This document shows positions 16,377 through 23,576 of a stretch of DNA of 64,000 nt, piece after piece (the stretch's first letter is position 1; each line of letters begins with the position of its first letter). Source of the stretch: Bradyrhizobium campsiandrae (GTDB lineage: Bacteria; Pseudomonadota; Alphaproteobacteria; Rhizobiales; Xanthobacteraceae); assembly GCF_014529705.1 (NCBI RefSeq), contig NZ_JAANIH010000011.1:62001-126000 (forward strand), written 5' to 3'. Position numbers and translations under genes: made by a program. A model generated the notes under the pieces. The model was not told where the DNA came from. It did no database searches and was given only the letters and a program-made list of their open reading frames with translations.

Positions 16377-17690
16377 TCAAGCCATCGCCGCCCGCCAGCG
16401 CGTATCGCGCAAGGACGGTCGGCGGTGCAGGCGGGCGTCGAGCAGGTTGCGGGCGCGTGGCAGCTCGCCGCTACGGATCAGGGCGAGGAGGAACGTGTCC
16501 TCGAACAGCTCGCGCTGGGCGTTGCTTCCGCCGATACGCACGACCTCGCTGAGGACAGGCGAAAGCTCGCGTACGCAGGCCGCGTAATTCTCATCTGCGA
16601 AGGCCGCGAGCGCGCGGCAGATCGCCGGTACCACGGGGCCGGCCGGTAGTTTGCCCTCAGTGAGCCGCTGTTCGATCGCGGCGAGACGTGTGGCCAGCGC
16701 CTGGCGATTTTGCGTCGCGGCTGCGAACAGCGCCATGTGGACGTCGGCGAAGGGTAGGCTCGATTTGGGGAAGAGTCTTTGCGCCGCGGCATCGGCCTCG
16801 ACCCAGAGCGGCTTCGGCACGGCGTGGCCGTAGGCCGACAGCCGCCAGAGCAGCGAGGCGCTGTCGGTGATGACATTGAGCGGCGGCGCCTGCGTGGCGG
16901 AGGGCTGCAGCACGTCGGCATAGATCGCAAGCGCGCGCGTTGCATCGCCATGCTCGAGCGCGCCGAGCGCCTGGTGCCAGCGGATATGACCGTGCAAAAT
17001 TCCGGCGCGGTCGTAGCTCGGGATCCATTCGTCGACGAGGCGGTCGGCCGCCTCGATCGAGCCGTCCTCGAACATCGCGTGCAGCACAGCATGGGCGGCA
17101 TGAGCGTTCGCCCGGCGGAGGTCAAAACCGCGCTCGGTCACTTTCCGGCCGTGCGCGACGTCGCCATTCTCCGTCATCGCCCAGCCGGACATGGTGAGGA
17201 ACCACCAATCCTCACCGTAGTGATGTGCGACGCTCTCGCAGAGCTCGTGCCGGGCACGGTCATGATCGGCCATGCCGGAGAAGGCGAACAGACCGAAAGC
17301 GCCGAGCGGTAGCGACAGCACCACGGCATCGCGCGGCCACGCATCGATGTGGTTGCGCATCGCTACGATCGCCTCGGGCAGCCGGCCTTCGATCGCAAGC
17401 GCCAGTGTCTCGACATGCGAGCGCTCGCGCTCCGTGCCGCTGACGCCGACGAGCTCGCGCGCCAAGGCCGCCTTCTGCCGCGCCAGATCGCCCTGCTGGT
17501 AGAACGCATGCACGCGGGCGCGGGCGATGTGGGCCAGCGCGAAATCCGGATCGGCCGCAATCGCGTGCTCCAGCGTTTCCACCGTGCCGGTCCACCCCGC
17601 CAGCATGAGGTCGACACCTTCGCGATAGGCTGACGCGGCCTGATCGGAGCTGGTGGAGAGCGGCAGGCCGTAGCGGTCTTCATGCGCCAT
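16377..17690 (-). CDS. TTC38-like tetratricopeptide repeat protein
   Basis: A 437-residue helical protein without a signal peptide. Degenerate TPR-like helix pairs run through the length (for example ALAHIARARVHAFYQQGD at about 50-67). The sequence DWWFLTMSGWAMTENGD and the conserved HAAHAVLHAMFEDG resemble the TTC38 family found in bacteria and animals, whose biochemical role is not established. GGGAGA precedes the ATG. It lies 15 bases downstream of the aldo/keto reductase on the same strand, so the two are probably co-transcribed. Confidence 0.78.
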   Translation of the reverse strand: MAHEDRYGLPLSTSSDQAASAYREGVDLMLAGWTGTVETLEHAIAADPDFALAHIARARVHAFYQQGDLARQKAALARELVGVSGTERERSHVETLALAIEGRLPEAIVAMRNHIDAWPRDAVVLSLPLGAFGLFAFSGMADHDRARHELCESVAHHYGEDWWFLTMSGWAMTENGDVAHGRKVTERGFDLRRANAHAAHAVLHAMFEDGSIEAADRLVDEWIPSYDRAGILHGHIRWHQALGALEHGDATRALAIYADVLQPSATQAPPLNVITDSASLLWRLSAYGHAVPKPLWVEADAAAQRLFPKSSLPFADVHMALFAAATQNRQALATRLAAIEQRLTEGKLPAGPVVPAICRALAAFADENYAACVRELSPVLSEVVRIGGSNAQRELFEDTFLLALIRSGELPRARNLLDARLHRRPSLRDTRWRAAMA

Positions 17691-17705
17691 CGTCGTCTCC
17701 CGCGC

Positions 17706-18728
17706 TCACGCCGTCCGCGCGCGGCGTCCCTCGATCGGATAGGCGGGGTCGTTGTAGCCGGGCGTCGAAGGATGGCCCGGCACGACCAGCCGGTCGATCA
17801 ACGCCTCGTCCTCCGCTGTGAAGCGATAGTCGAGCGCACTGATATAGCCGTCCCACTGCTCCTCGGTGCGCGGGCCTGCGACGATCGACGAGACGAAAGT
17901 GGAGTTGAGCACCCAGGCCACCGCGAACTGGCCGGCGGTGATGCCGTTCTTCTCGGCGTGGGTCTTGATCTCCTGCGCGAGTTGGAGTGATTCCGGCCGC
18001 CACTCCGTCTGCATCATCCTGGTGTCGTTGCGGCCGGCGCGCGTGTCCTTGTCCGGTGCGGCATCGGGCTTGTATTTGCCGGTGAGCACGCCGCGCGCCA
18101 GCGGGCTGTAGGGCACGACGCCGAGGCCGTAATAGGCACATGCCGGAAAATGCTCGACCTCCGGCATGCGGTTCATCGCGTTGTAATAGGGCTGGCTCAC
18201 CACGGGGCGATCGATGCCGAGCCGGTCACAGATGTTGCAGATCTCGGCGACGCGCCAGGCGCGATAATTCGAGACGCCGAAATAGCGGATCTTGCCTGAC
18301 CGGATCAGGTCGCCCATCGCGCGCACCGTCTCCTCCAGCGGCGTTGTATGGTCCTCCTTGTGCAGATAATAGATGTCGATGTGATCGGTGCCGAGTCGCT
18401 TGAGGCTCTCCTCGGCCGCCTGCAACACCCAGCGCCGCGACAGCCCGACGCGGTTGGGATCGTCCCGCGTATCGCTGTTCATGGGATTGGCGAGCTTGGT
18501 GGCGAGCACCCAGGCATGACGGTCGTTTCGAAGCGCGCGCCCCACGACCTCCTCGGAGCCGCCTTTCGAATAGGCATCCGCGGTGTCGATGAAATTGATG
18601 CCGGCCTCATGTGCTTTCGCGATGATCCGCTTTGATACCGCTTCGTCCGTCGGCCCGCCGAACAGCATGGTGCCGAGACAAATCGGCGACACTTTCAGGC
18701 CGCTGCGGCCGAGTTGGCGGTATTGCAT
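17706..18728 (-). CDS. aldo/keto reductase
   Basis: A 340-residue NAD(P)H-dependent oxidoreductase with a complete AKR tetrad: Asp48 and Tyr53 (FIDTADAYSKGGSEE), Lys78 (LATKLANP) and His123 (YYLHKED). The start MQYRQLGRSGLKVSPICLGT is the classic N-terminus of the family, which rules out the 12-residue upstream extension. It is of the YajO/Gfo-like broad group; the carbonyl substrate is unknown. It is the first gene of a pair with the TTC38-like protein and is preceded by a palindromic repeat. Confidence 0.9.
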   Translation of the reverse strand: MQYRQLGRSGLKVSPICLGTMLFGGPTDEAVSKRIIAKAHEAGINFIDTADAYSKGGSEEVVGRALRNDRHAWVLATKLANPMNSDTRDDPNRVGLSRRWVLQAAEESLKRLGTDHIDIYYLHKEDHTTPLEETVRAMGDLIRSGKIRYFGVSNYRAWRVAEICNICDRLGIDRPVVSQPYYNAMNRMPEVEHFPACAYYGLGVVPYSPLARGVLTGKYKPDAAPDKDTRAGRNDTRMMQTEWRPESLQLAQEIKTHAEKNGITAGQFAVAWVLNSTFVSSIVAGPRTEEQWDGYISALDYRFTAEDEALIDRLVVPGHPSTPGYNDPAYPIEGRRARTA

Positions 18729-18777
18729 GGGCTGTTTCCTCGATGTTTGGCCGGGAGGCAGCATAGCCAGCTGTTGC

Positions 18778-18858
18778 CGTCATTGCGAGCGCAGCGAAGC
18801 AATCCAGAACTGCATCCGCGGAAAGACGTTGGATTGCTTCTCCGCGCTCGCAATGACG
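18778..18858. repeat. palindromic intergenic repeat, family CGTCATTGCGAG, copy 1
   Basis: An imperfect long inverted repeat beginning CGTCATTGCGAGCG and ending CGCTCGCAATGACG, with inner arms around GAAGCAATCCA and TGGATTGCTTC. The same outer and inner arms recur at 43071-43159 and 52581-52698. Confidence 0.85.
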
Positions 18859-18889
18859 AGAAAAGGGCGATGGCTGCCTGAGCGCGCGA

Positions 18890-19327
18890 CTATTCCGGCC
18901 CCTTCAGGATCTTGAACACGCCATTGGCCATCACCACGCAGCGATCGTCCACCGTCACCTCGGTACTCATGAAGATCAGGCTGCGCGTGGTGCGGACCAC
19001 GCGGGGGCGGGAGATCAGGATGTCGCCGATCTTGCCGGCCTCGACGAAATGGGTGTCGAGCTGCACGGTCGCCATGTAGTGCTTGCCGGTCTCGTAGCGA
19101 GCGGTCATGCCGCAGGTGCGGTCGGCGAAGGTCATCATGACGCCGCCCTGCACCATGCCGCGACGGTTGTGGTGCTTGTCTTCGGTGCCCAGCGCGAATT
19201 CATAGTGACCGGCGACCTTGCGCTCCCAGAGCGGGCCGATCAGATGGATGAAGCCGCTGGTGTCGACGATGGTCCAGCCGTCTGATTTGAGCCTTGCGGC
19301 GGTCTTGTCGATCATCTCTCCGTCCAT
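18890..19327 (-). CDS. PaaI-type hotdog-fold thioesterase
   Basis: A 145-residue single hotdog protein. The family core NRRGMVQGGVMMTFADRTCG (helix with the nucleophile-activating region) and the strand-rich HYMATVQLDTHFVEAGKIGD are clear. Such proteins cleave small acyl- or aryl-CoA thioesters. Three in-frame ATGs are possible; this one has GAGGAGAG upstream and leaves about 58 bases to the divergent Nudix gene, whereas the longest leaves one base and no room for promoters. Divergence from a CoA-type Nudix hydrolase suggests a shared link to CoA housekeeping (inference). Confidence 0.8.
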   Translation of the reverse strand: MDGEMIDKTAARLKSDGWTIVDTSGFIHLIGPLWERKVAGHYEFALGTEDKHHNRRGMVQGGVMMTFADRTCGMTARYETGKHYMATVQLDTHFVEAGKIGDILISRPRVVRTTRSLIFMSTEVTVDDRCVVMANGVFKILKGPE

Positions 19328-19385
19328 CCTTGGCAGGCCATCTCTCCTCGTTTCATCAGATGCGGTCCTGGTGTAGTCAAGCATC

Positions 19386-20012
19386 ATGAGACCTTTTGGC
19401 GATGCCACCAGACGGAATATCGCAGAGGCTTGCGCGGCCTTCGCGCGGCTGCCCGATGCCGCCGAGCCGTCGGCGCTGAAGCGCGCCGCGGTGGTGCTGG
19501 CGCTGACCGCAGCCGATGACGGCGACGACACCGCGTTTCTGCTGACGCGGCGCGCATCGAGTTTGCGCTCGCACCGCGGTCAATGGGCGTTGCCGGGCGG
19601 CCGCTGCGACGCCGGGGAGACCCCGGTCGAGGCAGCGCTGCGCGAGCTCGACGAGGAGCTCGCGCTCACGCTTTCGGCCGACGCCGTGCTCGGCCTGCTC
19701 GACGATTATCCGACGCGCTCGGGCTATCTGATCACGCCGGTCGTGGTCTGGGCTGCCGCGAGCGACGCCATCGTCCCGAACCCCGACGAGGTCGCCTCGG
19801 TTCACCGCATCGCGCTCGACGCGATCGAGCGCAATGATGCGTTCGACTTTGCCGCGATCCCCGAAAGCAGCCGTCGCGTGATCCGCTTCCATCACCAGAT
19901 GAGCTTGATCCACGCACCGACGGCGGCGCTGATCTACCAGTTCCGCGAGGTGCTGGCGGGGCGTCAGACCCGCGTCACCGACCTGGAACAGCCTGTATTC
20001 GCCTGGAAATGA
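19386..20012 (+). CDS. Nudix hydrolase, CoA pyrophosphatase type
   Basis: A 208-residue Nudix protein. The NuCoA signature is present as LLTRRASSLRSHRGQWALPGG, just before the Nudix box, which points to hydrolysis of CoA or acyl-CoA to 4'-phosphopantetheine and ADP. The box reads G72-x5-E78-x7-R86-E87-L-x-E90-E91-x-A93-L: all metal-binding Glu residues are there, but the last Gly of the consensus is Ala. It is divergent from the thioesterase. The next gene starts 53 bases downstream, and a CtrA-like motif begins four bases past this stop. Confidence 0.88.
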   Translation: MRPFGDATRRNIAEACAAFARLPDAAEPSALKRAAVVLALTAADDGDDTAFLLTRRASSLRSHRGQWALPGGRCDAGETPVEAALRELDEELALTLSADAVLGLLDDYPTRSGYLITPVVVWAAASDAIVPNPDEVASVHRIALDAIERNDAFDFAAIPESSRRVIRFHHQMSLIHAPTAALIYQFREVLAGRQTRVTDLEQPVFAWK

Positions 20013-20015
20013 TGG

Positions 20016-20031
20016 TAAACGGCGCGTTAAC
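20016..20031 (+). promoter_or_regulatory. CtrA-like site (one mismatch)
   Basis: TAAA-N7-TTAAC against the CtrA consensus TTAA-N7-TTAAC; 34 bases before the ATG of the secreted lysozyme-like protein. The first half deviates, so this is weaker than the site at 57696. Confidence 0.3.
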
Positions 20032-20065
20032 GTGCCGGTTACCGGATGCCTGCTAAGAGGGCAGC

Positions 20066-21280
20066 ATGCATCATTCGATTCGAAAGAAACTGGCGCTGGT
20101 TCCACTCGCGCTCGTCCTGCTCGTTCCCGCCGCGCGTGGCGGCGAGTCCGACGCACTGCCGCCGGCCGTCGGCAATGCCAACGCCCAGCTGCTGTCGCAG
20201 TTTTTTGCGCAAGGTGGTGCCTCGCCGGCCGTGCTCGAATATCGCCGCAAGCTTGCCGAGTATCAGGCTATCAGGGGCGCCTTTGACCAGGAGGCCGCTG
20301 CCTATTGGAGCCAGGTCTCGGAGAAGCGCAAAGGCCGCAATGCCAAACGGCGCAGCGGGCAGCAGATCACGCTCGACGATTACGTGCTGGAACAGCCGCC
20401 TGTTTATACCGGGCCGAAGCGGCCGGTGAATCCGGAGCCGGAGGAAACGCCGGAGCGACCGCCGCGCAAGCCGTTGCCGGTGGTCTCCGATCTCTTGCGC
20501 GCCGCGCAGGATCTCTATCAATTCACCCCGCAGCGTCCGACCAGTGAGGCCGAGTTCAAGCGCGCCTATGCGCGCTACGCGCTCGCCTCGGGGCTGACGC
20601 GTGAGCAGGCGGTGCGGGTCTACTCGTTCGAAACGGGCGGCACCGGCAATTACGACGTGCAGGCGGGCATCGAGCATGGCGGCAAGCGCGCGATCTCGAC
20701 CGCGATGGGCTACAACCAACTGCTCACCACCAACAGCGTCGAACTGCTGGCCGAGCAGGGCCATGAGTTCATCCGCGCGCTCTCGGACAAAGTCGCGCGC
20801 ACCTCGGGTCCGGCGCGCCAGTCGCTCGAGCACAAGCTGGTCGTGCTGAAGAAGATGGTGGCGCATGCGAAGTCGGTGCCCGACACCTGGTCGGAGCACG
20901 AGAAGATCGGCGACACCGCGCAGGGCTGGGCCATGCATGCGATGGTGCTCGATGTCGATGTCGGGCCGATGCTGCAGACCCACAAGCTCCTGACCTCGGT
21001 GCTGTTCGCCCGCGCCAAGGGCTACACCCGTCCGCTCACCGCGGCAGAGCTCGAAATGATGAACCTCACCGGCGACGGCACCGGGCTCGACATGGTGACG
21101 ATGCCGCAGGCGATGCGCGAGCAGGTGCCGACCTCGAACTTCTTCCAGCGCGGCGGCTACGAGCGCAACCCGGTCGCGATCCGCCACAATACGGTGGCGA
21201 AGCTGCTGGCGGTGACGGATGCGCGGATGGACTCGAACAGCAACAACGCCGGCGCCAGGGAGCTGGCGGCGGCGTTTTAG
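20066..21280 (+). CDS. secreted protein with lysozyme-like segment
   Basis: A 404-residue protein with a signal peptide (cleavage near PAARG, residues 21-25), a charged region (about 55-100), a Pro/Glu-rich linker (about 110-138) and a helical C-terminal domain. The segment YSFETGGTGNYDVQAG around Glu189, followed by AISTAMGYNQLL, resembles the catalytic Glu and Gly-Tyr-Asn strand of lytic transglycosylases and lysozymes (E-T-G ... A-x-G-Y-x-Q). I infer possible peptidoglycan contact or cleavage in the periplasm; activity is not certain. The ATG has AGAGGG upstream. A near-CtrA motif lies upstream. Confidence 0.65.
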   Translation: MHHSIRKKLALVPLALVLLVPAARGGESDALPPAVGNANAQLLSQFFAQGGASPAVLEYRRKLAEYQAIRGAFDQEAAAYWSQVSEKRKGRNAKRRSGQQITLDDYVLEQPPVYTGPKRPVNPEPEETPERPPRKPLPVVSDLLRAAQDLYQFTPQRPTSEAEFKRAYARYALASGLTREQAVRVYSFETGGTGNYDVQAGIEHGGKRAISTAMGYNQLLTTNSVELLAEQGHEFIRALSDKVARTSGPARQSLEHKLVVLKKMVAHAKSVPDTWSEHEKIGDTAQGWAMHAMVLDVDVGPMLQTHKLLTSVLFARAKGYTRPLTAAELEMMNLTGDGTGLDMVTMPQAMREQVPTSNFFQRGGYERNPVAIRHNTVAKLLAVTDARMDSNSNNAGARELAAAF

Positions 21281-21295
21281 GACGCTGCCTCTTCG

Positions 21296-21321
21296 CCTCT
21301 CCCCGCAAGAACGGGGCGAGG
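21296..21321. terminator. hairpin between convergent genes
   Basis: Ten-base arms CCTCTCCCCG and CGGGGCGAGG with one mismatch and a six-base loop, between the lysozyme-like gene and the facing 101-residue gene. No T-run, so it may instead be a copy of a common genomic hairpin. Confidence 0.45.
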
Positions 21322-21343
21322 GAGCGCACCGTAATCGCAGCCC

Positions 21344-21649
21344 CTACTGATCCGGCCCGAACTTGAACTTGCCGTCGCCTTCCAGATATTGCCCGCTGCG
21401 CATGTAGAGCTGGCCGTTGTGGCCGATGAAGAACAGCGTGCCCTTCGGCACCTTCTTGGCGCCCTTCAGCAGTTCGCCGGCATTGCTGGTGCCCATCTTG
21501 TAGGAGAACGTCTTGCCCTCCTTGTCATAGGCGTAGCCCATATCGGGCTTGAGCTCCCAGGGCGTCGCCTCGGTCTGTGCCAAGGCGGGTGCCGCGAATG
21601 CGCCGAATGCGGCTGCCAGTGCAAATGTCTTGATTGAAAATGCCATCAT
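21344..21649 (-). CDS. small secreted protein of unknown function
   Basis: A 101-residue protein with a signal peptide ending APALA-Q (about residue 25). The mature domain of about 75 residues is rich in Gly, Lys and aromatic residues (FSYKMGTSNAGELLKGAKKVPKG), and ends GKFKFGPDQ. GGGGAGG lies just upstream of two adjacent ATGs; either may be used. I know similar short exported proteins only from Bradyrhizobium and close relatives and recognise no domain. Likely periplasmic. Confidence 0.68.
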   Translation of the reverse strand: MMAFSIKTFALAAAFGAFAAPALAQTEATPWELKPDMGYAYDKEGKTFSYKMGTSNAGELLKGAKKVPKGTLFFIGHNGQLYMRSGQYLEGDGKFKFGPDQ

Positions 21650-21838
21650 CCATCCTCCCCATGGTGGGGCGCGCTGTCGAACAAATCACGAACGGTATTT
21701 CCGGGTCAATCCGCGATGACGCCGCGGCGCATCACGTCTCGGCCAGCAGTTTGTGATTTTCCCCTCGTCCCCTCGCGACTATGTTCCGCTTTCAGTCTAG
21801 AACGCAACACGACAAAGATATTGGGTGGGATGATTCGA

Positions 21839-22318
21839 ATGCGCCATGTCATTACATTTTGCTGGGTTGCCTTGATGTCGCTGACGGCGCTCGTGCCGGC
21901 TGCCCGGGCCGATGACTACCAGCTCAGCCACAACCAGCGAATTTCGTGCAGCCGCGGCCTTGCGCCGGGCAAGCTCAACACCGCGACCTGCAAGTCCTAC
22001 ACCTATCTCTTCAACACCAGGACCTCGGAATATTTCCGCTGCCAGGTCTCTTTGGCCCTGACCCGCGACAACAAGGAAGTCATCAACGTCCAGACCGATG
22101 GTGGCTGCACCAAGAAGCCGCGCATCTTCGAGACCGACGGCCATTATGATTTCGATGCGACCGAGACCGAGCCGCCGAACACCAACTCGTTCTTCGGCCC
22201 CGGCGGCTATTCGGTCTGGGCCGCCGACATGACCGCGCAGAAGATCCGCGGCTGCATCACCATCTCCTCTGGCCTCGGCTCCGACATCTCCAAGTGCCTG
22301 GACATGACGTTCCAGTAA
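21839..22318 (+). CDS. secreted Cys-containing protein of unknown function
   Basis: A 159-residue protein with signal peptide RHVITFCWVALMSLTALVPAARA. The mature part holds six Cys (ISCSRG, ATCKS, FRCQV, GGCTKK, RGCITI, SKCLDM), consistent with three disulfides in the periplasm. No domain recognised. The ATG used has GGTGGGA nine bases upstream; an ATG nine bases earlier is an alternative. A hairpin 100 bases after the stop probably ends the transcript before the TAXI-TRAP genes. Confidence 0.65.
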   Translation: MRHVITFCWVALMSLTALVPAARADDYQLSHNQRISCSRGLAPGKLNTATCKSYTYLFNTRTSEYFRCQVSLALTRDNKEVINVQTDGGCTKKPRIFETDGHYDFDATETEPPNTNSFFGPGGYSVWAADMTAQKIRGCITISSGLGSDISKCLDMTFQ

Positions 22319-22417
22319 CGGCTTGGCGGTGACGGCTCTCTCGCGGCGATGTGGCGCAAGCCGGTGATCTGGCTGCGCCACCTCGCCGCACCCGCCAGGT
22401 TCCCTCAAAACCCAGCG

Positions 22418-22445
22418 AAAACAGGCGCGTCCGCAGCCCTGTTTT
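22418..22445 (+). terminator. intrinsic terminator-like hairpin
   Basis: Arms AAAACAGG and CCTGTTTT around a 12-base GC-rich loop; the second arm ends in four T. It follows the Cys-containing secreted protein and precedes the TAXI promoter. Confidence 0.5.
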
Positions 22446-22459
22446 GCCTTTTGGATGGC

Positions 22460-22488
22460 TTGACCCGCATCCTTCATCCGGCCAATTT
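22460..22488 (+). promoter_or_regulatory. putative sigma-70 promoter of the TAXI-TRAP operon
   Basis: TTGACC (22460-22465), 17-base spacer, CAATTT (22483-22488); the ATG of the solute receptor is 29 bases past the -10. Confidence 0.4.
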
Positions 22489-22516
22489 CGCCGCCGGTTT
22501 GGGGAGAATAACAACC

Positions 22517-23464
22517 ATGAAACGGACGATTTTCGGCGCGGCCGCGGCTTTGGCGCTGGCGGCCTCGGCGCCTTGCGCGCACGCGCAATCCTTCATCAAC
22601 GTACTGACCGGCGGCACCTCCGGCGTCTACTACCCACTCGGGGTCGCGATCGGAAAGATCTACGGCGACAAGATTCCGAACGTGAAGACGCAGGTGCAGG
22701 CCACCAAGGCGTCGGTCGAAAATCTCATCCTGCTGCAGCAGGGCCGCGGCGAGCTGGCGTTCACGCTGGGCGACTCGCTGAAAGCCGCCTGGGACGGCGA
22801 CGAGGAAGCCGGCTTCAAGACCAAGCTCGACAAGCTCAGGACCATCGGCGCGATCTACCCGAATTACATCCAGATCGTCGCCACCGCCGAAAGCGGCATC
22901 AAGACGCTCGCCGACCTCAAGGGCAAGAGCCTGTCGGTCGGCGCGCCGAAGTCGGGCACCGAGCTGAACTCGCGCGCGATCCTGGCCGCCGCCGGCATGA
23001 CCTACAAGGATCTCGGCAAGGTCGAATATCTGCCGTTCGCCGAATCCGTCGATCTCATGAAGAACCGCCAGCTGGGTGCGACGCTGCAATCGGCCGGCCT
23101 CGGCGTCGCCTCGCTCAAGGATCTCTCGACCTCGGCCGCCATCAACGTCGTGGCCGTGCCGAAGGAGACCGTCGACAAGATCGGCCCGCCCTTCATCTCG
23201 GCGGTCATTCCGGCCAACACCTATACCGGCCAGGACAAGGACGTGCCGACCGCGGCCGTGGTCAACTATCTCGTCACCAGTTCAGCCGTGTCCGACGACC
23301 TCGCCTATCAGATGACGAAACTGGTCTACGAGTCGCTGCCCGAGCTCGCCAACGCGCATGCGGCCGGCAAGGAGATCAAGCTCGAGACGGCGGCGACCGG
23401 CAGCCCGATCCCGCTGCATCCCGGCGCGATCCGCTATTACAGGGAAAAAGGGCTGATCAAGTAG
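22517..23464 (+). CDS. TAXI-family TRAP transporter solute-binding protein
   Basis: A 315-residue periplasmic receptor. It has a signal peptide ending CAHAQ (residue 23/24) followed by the family hallmark FINVLTGGTSGVYYPLGVAIG. The mature protein matches TAXI receptors in size. These bind small acids such as glutamate-type or other carboxylates and pass them to a fused TRAP permease, as here. GGGGAGA lies upstream of the ATG. It is the first gene of the operon with the permease, the DUF1850 protein and probably the SDR. The ligand cannot be read from the sequence. Confidence 0.93.
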   Translation: MKRTIFGAAAALALAASAPCAHAQSFINVLTGGTSGVYYPLGVAIGKIYGDKIPNVKTQVQATKASVENLILLQQGRGELAFTLGDSLKAAWDGDEEAGFKTKLDKLRTIGAIYPNYIQIVATAESGIKTLADLKGKSLSVGAPKSGTELNSRAILAAAGMTYKDLGKVEYLPFAESVDLMKNRQLGATLQSAGLGVASLKDLSTSAAINVVAVPKETVDKIGPPFISAVIPANTYTGQDKDVPTAAVVNYLVTSSAVSDDLAYQMTKLVYESLPELANAHAAGKEIKLETAATGSPIPLHPGAIRYYREKGLIK

Positions 23465-23471
23465 GACACTC

Positions 23472-23551
23472 GTCATGGCCGGCTTGACCTGGCCATCCAT
23501 CATTGAAGATGTCGTTTTTCGATGGATGCCCGGGTCAAGCCCGGGCATGAC
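23472..23551. repeat. palindromic intergenic repeat of the GTCATGGCCGG...CCGGGCATGAC type
   Basis: Outer arms GTCATG and CATGAC with inner GGCCATCCAT / ATGGATGCCC arms fill the gap between the TAXI receptor and its permease. Because it is a repeat, the open frame through it is not taken as part of the permease. Confidence 0.7.
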
Positions 23552-23576
23552 ATATTCAGGGCGGGGGGAAATATCG

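Noticed and set aside
23475..23576. Upstream extension of the TRAP permease
   Set aside because: It would translate a palindromic intergenic repeat; the downstream ATG has a strong ribosome site.
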